From Acinetobacter sp. ASP199 (GTDB taxonomy: Bacteria; Pseudomonadota; Gammaproteobacteria; Pseudomonadales; Moraxellaceae), in assembly GCF_022700675.1 (NCBI RefSeq), contig NZ_CP062182.1, positions 2,542,001 to 2,606,000 of the forward strand: a stretch of 64,000 bases of DNA. The letters are read 5' to 3'. The position numbers and the translations under genes were made by a program. The notes under the pieces are model-generated. The model was given only the letters and a program-made list of their open reading frames with translations, had not been told where the DNA came from and searched no databases. This document shows, piece after piece, positions 1-9,081 of the stretch; positions within the stretch are counted from its first letter, which is position 1, and the number at the start of each line of letters is the position of its first letter.

Positions 1-492
1 ATTTGGCACTTGAGGTAAATTCAAATCCAAGAAATTTTCTAAAAAACTATGAAATCCACTCTCATTTATTGCTGCTCCTGCATCGTGTAAATATGTAGGT
101 ACAGCTACACCTAATCGTTCTTTTTCAGTAATATACTTAGAGTTATAAATTTCAACCAACTTTGAGTTTTTAATATTATCTTTGATTGCTCGTCTAAAAG
201 TTTTAACTTCACCATATTTATTTTCGACCTCTAAGAACACTTCAGAAGATAGTACTTTTATAGTTTTCTGTTTATATTCAAAATTTGAAGTCAGGCAATA
301 TGATAAGAATCCCTCGCCCTTTCCGCCCAATATTTCCTCACAACCCAAAGCATATAAAATAGTATTAAATAATGTGCTTTTGCCACTAGAATTTTGCGCT
401 CTGACTATTGTTAGATGACGACTAAAATTCTCTTCAAAACCAAATACTCCGTACTCAGTTACTATATTTATTTTTAATCCAGCAATATACAT
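1..492 (-). CDS. ABC-3C-type ATPase component, N-terminal part (cut by window edge)
   Basis: The minus-strand reading starts at an ATG at 492 and stays open to the window edge, giving 164 residues. The protein begins MYIAGLKINIVTEYG and has a Walker A motif, AQNSSGKST, at about residues 33-41, followed by LFNTILYALG. This is the layout of RecF/SMC-like AAA ATPases, whose P-loop sits close to the N-terminus. It starts 2 bases after the stop of the small middle gene, so it is the third gene of a tight operon. Gene order (nuclease-like or partner gene, small winged-helix-like gene, SMC-like ATPase) fits the ABC-three-component conflict systems. The ATPase call is firm; the system assignment is inference because the Walker B and signature motifs lie outside the window. 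Confidence 0.75.
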   Translation of the reverse strand, partial: MYIAGLKINIVTEYGVFGFEENFSRHLTIVRAQNSSGKSTLFNTILYALGCEEILGGKGEGFLSYCLTSNFEYKQKTIKVLSSEVFLEVENKYGEVKTFRRAIKDNIKNSKLVEIYNSKYITEKERLGVAVPTYLHDAGAAINESGFHSFLENFLDLNLPQVPN

Positions 493-494
493 TA

Positions 495-944
495 TTACTT
501 CCACCCTTTTGTGGCTGAATCAACAATTTTCTCAGTAATTGATTTTTTTACAACTTGTAAAAAAGTTTTTTCTTCCTCAAATAGAGTTTCATCCTCTAAG
601 ATTCTCACACAATACTCGACACCTTTATTAGTTAATTTAAAGGAATCAACATTTTCATCGATTAGTTTTTCTGCTATTGCATATCTTAATGCAATAGTTA
701 AAGCTGGATCAAAACCCCACGCATAAACATCTAGTTTATTATTTTTTATACTTAAAATTACTTTATCCTTTCGAACACGCTCTTTAATCAACCAATTAAA
801 TAGTTGTAGTCGTGTAAGGCTAGATTTAAACCCTCTAGATGATAAATATAAAATTAGGAGAATTTGCCCTATTTTGTATATTGGCCTATGCTCGACAAAT
901 ACAGGAGCTGGTCTTTGTATAAACTTCATTTTCTTATCATTCAT
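495..944 (-). CDS. ABC-3C-type middle component (small helical protein)
   Basis: Encodes about 149 residues from an ATG at 944, overlapping the stop of the upstream gene by 8 bases; a longer start at 977 would lie deeper inside that gene. The protein begins MNDKKMKFIQRPAPVF, has a helical region reading IGQILLILYLSSRG and a section TRLQLFNWLIKER that looks like a winged-helix fold. No enzymatic motif is visible. Small middle components with this look link the ATPase and the large partner in ABC-3C systems. Translational coupling on both sides supports a three-protein complex. I recognise the architecture rather than the exact family, so the name is tentative. Confidence 0.55.
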   Translation of the reverse strand: MNDKKMKFIQRPAPVFVEHRPIYKIGQILLILYLSSRGFKSSLTRLQLFNWLIKERVRKDKVILSIKNNKLDVYAWGFDPALTIALRYAIAEKLIDENVDSFKLTNKGVEYCVRILEDETLFEEEKTFLQVVKKSITEKIVDSATKGWK

Positions 945-1857
945 AGTCAAACTCACAAATTGCAATCCATCTTGCAATCATTCGTCTAGCTACTTCTTCT
1001 GCAGAAGTTGAATCAAAATTTGGACTCAAATCTTTCTCTATTCGTTCCACTAACATATTTTTTAATTTATCTAGTAGCTCTTCTGCAGTACCAGTCCAAG
1101 TTATGTTTTTCTCAATTACAATATATTCAAATTCTCTAATCAATCTTACAAGTCTGTAGTGTAATGTTGGTGCGCTATTTTCTATTTCTCTTAGATAAGC
1201 GTCGCATGATAAAAAGCTTTGTGTTGTTATAGCATTTAATTTTATAACCTTTCTATTGATTATTTCTTGATCTTTAAATGATTCTAACCGCACTCTATTT
1301 TTTCTATCAATATTTTTTTCATATTGTTCATCTGGCTCTAAAGTAGCTATAGGCTCAAAGTCAGTAAAGACTAAGGCCTCACCAACAGCCTGTTGGTGTT
1401 CCCTGATGTCGCGTGCATAATTATCGGCATCATAAAGTACTATTTTAAAATCAGAACCTATTATTGATAAGCCCCAGCTCTTTACTTCTTCTTCTTTTTT
1501 TCGAGCATGCTTAATTAATTCATTTTTATCGAATTCAGGCGTAACAAATATCCATACAGATAATTTAGTTTCACCAAGTCTTGCCTTCAGCTCCTCTTCA
1601 TAGGTCTTCAATTTATTTAAATCAGTTGTAATCTTATCCCTTTGCTTTTCATAAAGTTCATGCTTATCATAATGCGTACTTGGACAATAACACTGGAACC
1701 CTTTTCCAGTTCTATTTGTAAATCCTTCTAAACCAAAATCACCAGGTGAAGCAGGAATTTTTTGATACAACTCATCTTCATATCTTCTTTTAAATATAAT
1801 TTGACATAGCTCCTCCCAACTAGTGCCATCGAATGCCCCGTACTTAGTCTTAAACAT
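937..1857 (-). CDS. ABC-3C-type large partner, possible nuclease-fused C-terminal component
   Basis: Encodes 306 residues and is the first gene of the three-gene cassette. The N-terminus (GTSWEELCQIIFKRRY, then SPGDFGLEGF and GFQCYCPS, about residues 10-60) resembles the beginning of restriction-endonuclease-like domains, with an acidic residue in GDFGLEG and a QCYCPS strand where a PD-(D/E)xK core would sit; the usual lysine is not evident. A coiled-coil segment follows (KITTDLNKLKTYEEELKARL). The C-terminal third (from about 190) is helical and matches the idea of the shared ABC-3C C-terminal domain. In these systems the large partner is the presumed effector. Function is inferred from architecture and operon position. 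Confidence 0.5.
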   Translation of the reverse strand: MFKTKYGAFDGTSWEELCQIIFKRRYEDELYQKIPASPGDFGLEGFTNRTGKGFQCYCPSTHYDKHELYEKQRDKITTDLNKLKTYEEELKARLGETKLSVWIFVTPEFDKNELIKHARKKEEEVKSWGLSIIGSDFKIVLYDADNYARDIREHQQAVGEALVFTDFEPIATLEPDEQYEKNIDRKNRVRLESFKDQEIINRKVIKLNAITTQSFLSCDAYLREIENSAPTLHYRLVRLIREFEYIVIEKNITWTGTAEELLDKLKNMLVERIEKDLSPNFDSTSAEEVARRMIARWIAICEFDYE

Positions 1858-1973
1858 TAATTATCCTTTGCGGTATTCGTAAATTACTCATCTTTTTGAC
1901 TTCATCTAATTTACACAAATAAAGTAACGTATTTATTTACGAAGACATCTTCTTAATCAATTACTACCTACTT

Positions 1974-4900
1974 CTATTTAGTCCAAGCATTAGACAAAGT
2001 CTCCGCCTGCTTCATCACCAACTCAATCGCTTCAGCTGCTTTATCAGGCGGGTACTTCCAACGCTGCAATGTACGTCGCACAAGAATTTTAAGCTGAGCA
2101 CGCACACTATCCCGAACCTGCCAATCGACCGTCGTTGATTTCCGTAGCTTCTCTGTAATCTCTCGTGCGATCTGTTTCAGCGTATCGTCTCCAAGCTCTC
2201 TGACAGCACTTTCATTGTTTACCAAAGCATCATAGAAAGCGATTTCATCTGGATTTAACCCAAGTGAAGCTTCACGCTGCATTTCTGCCTGAAACTCTTT
2301 TGCCATTTGAATAAGTTCTTCAATGACCTGAGAAGTTTCAATCGCTCGGTTATTGTATTTCCTCAAGGTTTCCTGCAAACGGTCAGAGAAGCGTTTTTCC
2401 TGTACCACATTGTTTCGTGTCTTTGCTTTAATGCCGTCATTCAACAACTTTTCCAACAGTTCAACTGCCAAGTTACGGTATGGCATCTGCCTTACATCTT
2501 CTAAGAACTCATCTGAAAGCAAGCCAATGTTGGGTTTATCCAAACCACACATTGCAAAGACATCTGTTACGCCATCAGCAATGACAGCATTATCCAGAAT
2601 CTGTTTTAGCGTACTGTCCTTTTCAGCTTGCGACAGTTTACGATCCACAGAGGTATGCTTGCTAATGACCGCTTTAATGGCTGAGTAAAAGGCAATTTCT
2701 TTGTGCAGGTTCTTCGCTTCATCCAAGGTGCTGCATAAAGAGAAGGCTTTATTGATTGCTAAGACTAAATCAAGAAAACGCTTTTTACCATCCTTCAAGC
2801 TCAGCACATAGTTAGCTGCGGGGATAATCAGTCGGTGTGCCTGAGTTTCGTAAGCACTTAAATTCATGCCTACCTGTTCATTGGTTTTGGCAAACATTCC
2901 CCGTATCGCATCTATCTTTTCAGCAAGAACTGCATAGGCTTCTTCTGCACGTAAAGTCGGCTCACCTTTACCTTTGGCATCAGTATAAGTTTTTAAAGCC
3001 TGCTTCAATTCATTGGCAATGCCGATATAGTCGACAACTAGACCACCCTGCTTATCTTTAAATACCCGGTTCACACGCGCAATTGCCTGCATGAGGTTAT
3101 GGCCTTTCATTGGCTTATCGATATACATGGTGTGCGTACACGGTGCATCAAAACCTGTAAGCCACATATCGCGCACAATTACCAGTTGCAGGGGATCGTT
3201 TACATCCTTGAATCGTTTTTCAAGGCGTTTTTTGACTTGCTTGTTATAAATGTGTGGCTGTAACAATGGTTTATCTGAAGCTGAACCTGTCATCACAATT
3301 TTGATTTTACCCTTTTCAGGATCAGGGTCATGCCAATCTGGGCGCAAAGCAACAATCTCATTGTAAAGATGGACACAGATCTCTCGGCTCATGGTCACAA
3401 TCATGCCTTTACCCGCCGTCGCTTCGGTACGGGCTTCAAAGTGTGCGACTAAATCCGCAGCAATCTGTTTCAGCCGTGGTGTGGCACCCACCAGCTTTTC
3501 TAGTCGGCTCCACTCACTTTTAGTCTTTTCTCGGTTACCAACATCTTCTTCATCTTCTATAACCTCATCGACTTGATCAGATAGCTCTTCGATTTCAGCC
3601 TGATTAATATCTAGCTTTGCCAAGCGTGACTCGTAGTAGATTGGGACGGTTGCACCATCATCGACGGCATCCTGAATATCATAGATGGAAACATAATCAC
3701 CAAAGACAGCTCGGGTGTCTTTATCCTCACTCGAAATAGGGGTTCCAGTAAAGCCAATAAAAGCAGCATTCTTTAAAGCATCTCGCATGTGCTTGGCATA
3801 GCCAAACTTGTACGTGCCATCATTACCTAGTTTTGCTTTCAAACCATATTGGCTACGATGTGCTTCATCTGACATCACCACAATATTGTGGCGTCCATTC
3901 AGTAATGGATGCTCACTCTCACCTTCCAGTAATGCAAACTTTTGCACTGTGGTAAAGATGATGCCACCTGACTCACGTTCAGCTAAAAACTTTCTCAGCT
4001 CATCACGGTTATTGGCTTGAACTGGCGTTTGTTTTAATAAATCTTGAGCATTGCTAAAGGTTTCAAACAACTGTCCATCTAAGTCATTACGGTCAGTGAC
4101 GATTAACAAGGTTGGATTGTGCATGGCAGGCTGCTGTAATAGCTTGCCTGCATAGCAACACATAGAGATACTTTTACCTGAGCCTTGGGTATGCCAAACA
4201 ACGCCTGCTTTCTTATCCCCATTCGGATTGGCTGCCGCAATGGTCGCTTGTACGGCTTCTCTAACCGCATGGAATTGATGGTAGCCTGCAATTTTCTTAA
4301 TGATCTTCTCGCCATCTGTTTCAAACAACACAAAGAATCGGATGTAATCAAGAAACAATTCTCGGTCAAAGAAGCCTCGAATCACCGTTTCTAGTTCCCA
4401 TTCTAAAGCGGGTTTATCATCTTCATTCTTGATGGTACGCCACGGCAAAAAGCGTTCCTGATTCGCAGTCAGTGAACCCACACGAGCCGTTACGCCATCA
4501 CTCACCACCAAGGCTTCATTAAAAACAAACAGATCCGAGATTTCTTCTTTATAGGTTTGCAGCTGGTTAAAGGCATCCCAAATATCCGCGTTTTCATCAG
4601 TTGGGCTTTTTAACTCCAACACGGCAAAGGGAATACCATTAATAAAACAGATGATGTCAGGACGTCGAGGTTGTTTAGTACCTAGAATAGTAAATTGATT
4701 GATAGCAACAAATCGGTTTTGATGGACATGGTTGAAATCCACCAAGAAGGCATGGTCGTGTACCCAATCATCTTGCTTCTTATACGTGACAGATACCCCC
4801 TCCAATAACATACGGTGGAAAGCACGGTTATTAATAACTAAATCCAAACTTTCAGGCTTGCTCAGTTTTTGCCAAACCTGCTCAAAACAGCTCGCAGGCA

Positions 4901-5075
4901 AGTGTGGATTTAATCGTTCAAATGCAGCATGTAAGTCTGATTCAATTAAGACTTGTTTATAGTCTTTGCGTAGGGGATTACTGCTGTCGGGCGCAATATC
5001 AATACCATGAACGACTTCCCAACCATTTTCAGAAAACCAATCTAAACATAAATTTTCTAGTTGTGTTTCATTCAT
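1974..5075 (-). CDS. hsdR: Type I restriction endonuclease, HsdR subunit
   Basis: Encodes 1033 residues, normal for HsdR. It is the motor and nuclease subunit that, with HsdM and HsdS, translocates unmodified DNA using ATP and cuts it at a distance. The N-terminal nuclease domain has the PD...ELK pattern (D140 in RRPDIICF, E154 and K156 in LELKSP). The helicase part shows Walker A QGSGKS at about 297-302, the DEAH box in [16 protein letters not shown], and the late motif [20 protein letters not shown]. It is the last gene of the hsd operon, 2 bases after the FRG gene. All motifs are intact, so the enzyme is probably active. Confidence 0.97.
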   Translation of the reverse strand: MNETQLENLCLDWFSENGWEVVHGIDIAPDSSNPLRKDYKQVLIESDLHAAFERLNPHLPASCFEQVWQKLSKPESLDLVINNRAFHRMLLEGVSVTYKKQDDWVHDHAFLVDFNHVHQNRFVAINQFTILGTKQPRRPDIICFINGIPFAVLELKSPTDENADIWDAFNQLQTYKEEISDLFVFNEALVVSDGVTARVGSLTANQERFLPWRTIKNEDDKPALEWELETVIRGFFDRELFLDYIRFFVLFETDGEKIIKKIAGYHQFHAVREAVQATIAAANPNGDKKAGVVWHTQGSGKSISMCCYAGKLLQQPAMHNPTLLIVTDRNDLDGQLFETFSNAQDLLKQTPVQANNRDELRKFLAERESGGIIFTTVQKFALLEGESEHPLLNGRHNIVVMSDEAHRSQYGLKAKLGNDGTYKFGYAKHMRDALKNAAFIGFTGTPISSEDKDTRAVFGDYVSIYDIQDAVDDGATVPIYYESRLAKLDINQAEIEELSDQVDEVIEDEEDVGNREKTKSEWSRLEKLVGATPRLKQIAADLVAHFEARTEATAGKGMIVTMSREICVHLYNEIVALRPDWHDPDPEKGKIKIVMTGSASDKPLLQPHIYNKQVKKRLEKRFKDVNDPLQLVIVRDMWLTGFDAPCTHTMYIDKPMKGHNLMQAIARVNRVFKDKQGGLVVDYIGIANELKQALKTYTDAKGKGEPTLRAEEAYAVLAEKIDAIRGMFAKTNEQVGMNLSAYETQAHRLIIPAANYVLSLKDGKKRFLDLVLAINKAFSLCSTLDEAKNLHKEIAFYSAIKAVISKHTSVDRKLSQAEKDSTLKQILDNAVIADGVTDVFAMCGLDKPNIGLLSDEFLEDVRQMPYRNLAVELLEKLLNDGIKAKTRNNVVQEKRFSDRLQETLRKYNNRAIETSQVIEELIQMAKEFQAEMQREASLGLNPDEIAFYDALVNNESAVRELGDDTLKQIAREITEKLRKSTTVDWQVRDSVRAQLKILVRRTLQRWKYPPDKAAEAIELVMKQAETLSNAWTK

Positions 5076-5077
5076 GG

Positions 5078-6340
5078 TTAAGATTCCCCCTGTATCACAA
5101 AATCAAAAATATTATCAATAACTACTTCCCTATGAGTTTCAGGATAGTTCAACCTCCTCAAAACTAAGCGGAGCTTTGCTTGCAACTCTAAGGCAAGATC
5201 ATCTCTTTCTTCAAAATCAACTTCTTTATACTCCGTAATGATTTTTGCTATCTCGGAAGCAATCCTATTTATTAAATCCTTTTCTAAAGTTTCTTCTTGC
5301 TGTAAAGAATTAATCAATAATTCAAGGATCGGTGCCACATCCTGTGACTCAAGACTTGGCTTAGGTACAACAATCTCAGTATCGATACTTGGTGGGGCAA
5401 TAATTATTGGTTCAGGTTGTAAGATAATAGCTTCTTTATCCTTTCTATTTTGCTCCCACTCTTCAATTAGAATATTTGAATAATCTGCAGCACCAATAAG
5501 ATCAGGAAACAAACTTGCATGATGAACATTCATACGTCTCAAAAACTTTAAGCATTCTTTTTGCTGAACATTCTTGATAAAGACTTTACAAATATACTTA
5601 GCTAAAATAGCAGGCTCTTCCCCCTCATCTTGTGAAGCATTCCTTAGTTCTGCATCTGGATACTCTTCGCTTCCAAGAACTTCGATCAACTTATTTTCTA
5701 TTGTTGCTCCATAAGGCGAAAATGTAAAAAGCCCTGCTTGATTGACTAAACGTCCATGATCATCTTTTCGAGGTTCTAGTACTCGAATATCGCTAAAGTA
5801 ATCATCATCTGAGATAGCCGTTTTATTTAGAATATAAATAGCTCTATAAGGATTATCTGTTTCCTCAGCTTCATCTGCCTTAGCGAAGGCAAAAAATAAG
5901 GCGACGTAAGGTGAATAAGTCCAATCCAACAATGGAGTTTTTAATCCATAATGCTGTCCAATTGCCCACAACTCATCATCCTCTCGCTTATCATCACTGT
6001 TAAACAAAGAGTGATCGGAAATTCTGCCTCGTATAGCTTTACGAAAAAGTCTCAACTGCTCCTCAGCCAACCCCTCATCGATGATATTTTGCTCATTAAA
6101 CCTAGCTAAAGTTGGTGTTAGCCCCCAGTCATAACGTCTATGCCCACGAAAAACTAGCTCAACTCTTTTACGATTACAAAATTCTGATTCCAAAAATGAA
6201 GTGAAGTCGCTCCAATGCTCTAACTTTGTTACAGGAATACGACCATTAATCTGATCGTTCATTAAAATAAAACTATCTTTGATACTATTTTCATTCCATT
6301 CAGGAATTCTACCCCACTCATATTCCCTATATTGCTTCAT
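5078..6340 (-). CDS. FRG-domain protein embedded in the type I RM operon
   Basis: Encodes 420 residues. The N-terminal half is an FRG domain, named for its F-R-G motif, seen here as [19 protein letters not shown] at about residues 63-81. Other conserved FRG pieces are [27 protein letters not shown] and GLFTFSPYG. The domain is of unknown biochemistry and is frequent in phage-defence neighbourhoods. The C-terminal half is acidic and proline-rich ([12 protein letters not shown]) and then helical. It lies between hsdS (4-base gap) and hsdR (2-base gap), so it is co-translated with the RM system and is likely an accessory defence effector or regulator. The domain call is strong; its role is inference. 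Confidence 0.85.
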   Translation of the reverse strand: MKQYREYEWGRIPEWNENSIKDSFILMNDQINGRIPVTKLEHWSDFTSFLESEFCNRKRVELVFRGHRRYDWGLTPTLARFNEQNIIDEGLAEEQLRLFRKAIRGRISDHSLFNSDDKREDDELWAIGQHYGLKTPLLDWTYSPYVALFFAFAKADEAEETDNPYRAIYILNKTAISDDDYFSDIRVLEPRKDDHGRLVNQAGLFTFSPYGATIENKLIEVLGSEEYPDAELRNASQDEGEEPAILAKYICKVFIKNVQQKECLKFLRRMNVHHASLFPDLIGAADYSNILIEEWEQNRKDKEAIILQPEPIIIAPPSIDTEIVVPKPSLESQDVAPILELLINSLQQEETLEKDLINRIASEIAKIITEYKEVDFEERDDLALELQAKLRLVLRRLNYPETHREVVIDNIFDFVIQGES

Positions 6341-6343
6341 AAC

Positions 6344-7678
6344 TTATTCCAATTCCGCTCTCTTATGGATAACTACTTCACCAGAAAAAAACTTAGGTAA
6401 AATAATTTCCTTAATTGAATTTAAAGCATTATTCTCTAGATCATTAACATGAATTTTACTGAAAATTTTTTGAGAAAACTCTTCAAACTTCAAGATTAAA
6501 CAACCAGGGATTTTAGGGAAGATAAGCCTTTTCAAATCTTTAGGGTAAACATGTGGTTGGGCTGCTCCTTGCTGCATCTTAGTTATTTCATTTTGCTTAA
6601 TTTTTAAAAATGTATATATAGTATAGATAGATGTAGTTTCGTCCTTACTAATAAACGAACAATCAGATGCCCATATATTTTGTTGATACAAATTAACATA
6701 TCCAGCATTCGCTCCAGAAGCACTAATGGTAACCACTGGGCCTTCGACATTATATTCATTATGAAAATATGCAGGTTTTAAACCACCAGCAACCACTGGG
6801 ATATTCCCTGAAGATGTATTTTTTTTTGTAATATTTTTACCTTTTTTCGCTTTGGCAATTTGATCGAAAGGAATTTTCTCCCACCCCGCTGGCACTTCCC
6901 CTAACTCACTCTCAACCAACTCATCAGGAAACAGTGCTGCAGTTGCTTGTAACTCAGCAAAATCTTCTTCAGGCATTTGCTGAAGCTCTTCTTCGCTTTT
7001 GCCGCTAATAACACACATAGCAGCAAGTTCAGAATCTTTGCTTTCTTGCTTTGCCTGAATTTTGGCACGAACAACATCAAAATCAATAAACCAACTTTTA
7101 AAAATTGCTTGAGTAATAGATTCTAGGTTTTGATTTATTTTTAAGTTTAAATTAATTTTATTGTCTAATGAGAGATATTGTTCAACAACAATATCTTGCT
7201 CTTCACGAGAAGGAAGAAATATTTCTAGATTTCTAACTGCTTCTTTAGTAATGGTCTTTGTGACAGATCCATTAGCAAACTGCTTTACATACTGCTCATT
7301 AATTTTTAAATATAAATATACATAGATGGGATTAGCTAACTTTTCATTAATCCTGATTAAAAATAAATTCATAGCCAATGATACAGGTCGTTGCAAATCA
7401 GGCATTAAGTATATTGAGCCAGCATTTGCAATTTTATTCATAATTAAGTCATTTGGATAAACCTTGGATTTTTCAAGAAAGTTATATGCATGTTCACTAA
7501 TATATTTTACAGAATCATGAAAATCATTATTTTCAAAATTAGTTGTCCTTACCATTAGGGCATAATCTTCATCATCTAATAGTTCTACATTTTCCTTAAG
7601 CTTTTTATAAGCACCATTAGCATGATAATCGGTAAGTACCTCTATTAGGTCTCCCAAACGAACTTTATTATTTAACAT
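6344..7678 (-). CDS. hsdS: Type I restriction-modification specificity subunit HsdS
   Basis: Encodes about 444 residues starting at the ATG at 7678, which shares one base with the upstream stop (TGATG overlap) and has AGGA just before it; an upstream ATG at 7693 is less likely. HsdS chooses the DNA sequence recognised by the complex. Two target-recognition domains are visible, each followed by a conserved helix: the first half ends near ITQAIFKSWFIDFDVVRAK, the second begins at VPAGWEKIPFDQIAKAKKGK and ends at IILPKFFSGEV. The central stretch SGKSEEELQQMPEEDFAELQ is an acidic helical spacer common in this HsdS type. The bipartite recognition sequence cannot be read from the protein. Confidence 0.94.
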   Translation of the reverse strand: MLNNKVRLGDLIEVLTDYHANGAYKKLKENVELLDDEDYALMVRTTNFENNDFHDSVKYISEHAYNFLEKSKVYPNDLIMNKIANAGSIYLMPDLQRPVSLAMNLFLIRINEKLANPIYVYLYLKINEQYVKQFANGSVTKTITKEAVRNLEIFLPSREEQDIVVEQYLSLDNKINLNLKINQNLESITQAIFKSWFIDFDVVRAKIQAKQESKDSELAAMCVISGKSEEELQQMPEEDFAELQATAALFPDELVESELGEVPAGWEKIPFDQIAKAKKGKNITKKNTSSGNIPVVAGGLKPAYFHNEYNVEGPVVTISASGANAGYVNLYQQNIWASDCSFISKDETTSIYTIYTFLKIKQNEITKMQQGAAQPHVYPKDLKRLIFPKIPGCLILKFEEFSQKIFSKIHVNDLENNALNSIKEIILPKFFSGEVVIHKRAELE

Positions 7679-9081
7679 CACATTCCTACCCAAAATTCTT
7701 GCTTAATCGCCCAATAGCCCCTTGTTCCACCAATACGCTCAAGCCAACCTGCATCTTTTAAATGATTCAAATGCTTTTTCACTGCTGACTCATTAATACT
7801 GAGCTGCTCCGCCATAGCACGATAGGAAATTTTCGGGTTCTGTTGAATTAAAATTAAAATCTCTTTTTGACGATCTGTCAGCATAGTTTCTTTGATTGAG
7901 CCACCTATTGAGCCACCTATTGAGCCACCTAATTGCTCAATCGAAGGACGGTAAAATTCCCAATCGACAAAATCACCTTGTGCTTTCAATTGAGGTTCGG
8001 CATTACCTGCTTGTAAACAAAGATCTTTAATACGGGCAATACCACTGCCCCACTGCTCGATATAACCCAGCTCTTTAAACACACGCGCCAAAACACGGTT
8101 ACGAATCTCTGAACGACCTTGTGCCAAATCTTCTTCAGTCAGACCATTGGGCAATCCACCTGGCGATACGATATTCAGAATGTCATCATAAATACCGACC
8201 TTAATATCACGCCCTGCATTGCTATAATCACGGTGCAGCACTGCATTCACCAAGGCTTCACGAATAGCAGGAATGGGGATTTCATAACTTTCTGTACGTT
8301 GTAACCCTAAAATTTCAGCGCGTAGATGCAGATGGTTTTTGATGAATTGCTCTGTATGCGTTAACTGACTAAATAAGTCTCCACGGTATTCTTTTTTATC
8401 CAAAAATACTGTCATTGTCGTGCCTTTAAAGCGGCTACATTTAATCTCAACCTGCTCATAAAGCCCCAACAAAATGAGCAGCCCATGACTTGGGTAATCC
8501 TGTCCATTCTGCTGAATGATCAATTTAAGATTACGCATTTTCTGCAAAGACAATTCTTTACCCACCTCAGTGAAGGCTTGCTGTAAAGGCTGTAAATCGA
8601 TGTTATCTAAACTGTATTGCGGATTCGGCTGCTCATCAAAAGTCTGGTTCAGACGTTGCAATTCAAGTTGCTGGATATACTCAGGCGATGCCACACGATT
8701 ACTTGCACCCAAACGGATATAGGTTCCCTGTGCCTTACCTTGTGGCTTGAGATAATAAGGCAATAACGAACCACGGCTGACTTCAATTACCAGCAACTCA
8801 ATGCCTTGGATATTCTCGATATAAATGTAAGGTAGAATATTGGGCGCACACAGCTCATTGATCATCGAAGTGATCTGATCTTGCAGCTCAAAAATATCAT
8901 CTTGAATACCTACGAGTTGGCGATCATCACTTACACCCACTACCAATTTACCGCCACTGGTATTGGCAAAAGCAATCAGGGTCTTTGCGACCTGTTGTCC
9001 TTTCGGTAACTGCTCTTTAAATTCTAGAGTTTGACTTTCACCCTTCTGAATTTCTAATAATAAAGGATGATCAGAACTCAT
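7678..9081 (-). CDS. AlbA_2/Schlafen-type ATP-binding protein with C-terminal winged helix
   Basis: Encodes 467 residues. Residues about 10-125 form the AlbA_2 (Schlafen AAA_4) domain, with ESQTLEFKEQLP and FANTSGGKLVVGVSDD as landmarks. A RecG-related ATPase-like C-terminal domain follows, seen in REALVNAVLHRDYSNAG and GSGIARIKDLC. Then comes a GGSIGGSIGGSI linker and a winged helix (LTDRQKEILILIQQNP to GTRGYWAI). Such proteins are often labelled transcriptional regulator or RecG-like helicase. It overlaps hsdM by 11 bases and hsdS by 1 base, so it is an integral part of the RM operon and may regulate expression or act as an extra effector. Confidence 0.88.
   Translation of the reverse strand: MSSDHPLLLEIQKGESQTLEFKEQLPKGQQVAKTLIAFANTSGGKLVVGVSDDRQLVGIQDDIFELQDQITSMINELCAPNILPYIYIENIQGIELLVIEVSRGSLLPYYLKPQGKAQGTYIRLGASNRVASPEYIQQLELQRLNQTFDEQPNPQYSLDNIDLQPLQQAFTEVGKELSLQKMRNLKLIIQQNGQDYPSHGLLILLGLYEQVEIKCSRFKGTTMTVFLDKKEYRGDLFSQLTHTEQFIKNHLHLRAEILGLQRTESYEIPIPAIREALVNAVLHRDYSNAGRDIKVGIYDDILNIVSPGGLPNGLTEEDLAQGRSEIRNRVLARVFKELGYIEQWGSGIARIKDLCLQAGNAEPQLKAQGDFVDWEFYRPSIEQLGGSIGGSIGGSIKETMLTDRQKEILILIQQNPKISYRAMAEQLSINESAVKKHLNHLKDAGWLERIGGTRGYWAIKQEFWVGM
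7895..7930. repeat. Three perfect 12-bp tandem repeats coding a GGSI linker
   Basis: The 12-base unit ATTGAGCCACCT occurs three times without mismatch. On the coding (minus) strand it encodes Gly-Gly-Ser-Ile three times, between the ATPase-like domain and the winged helix of the AlbA_2 protein. Unit length is a multiple of three, so copy-number change would alter linker length without frameshift. Confidence 0.95.
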
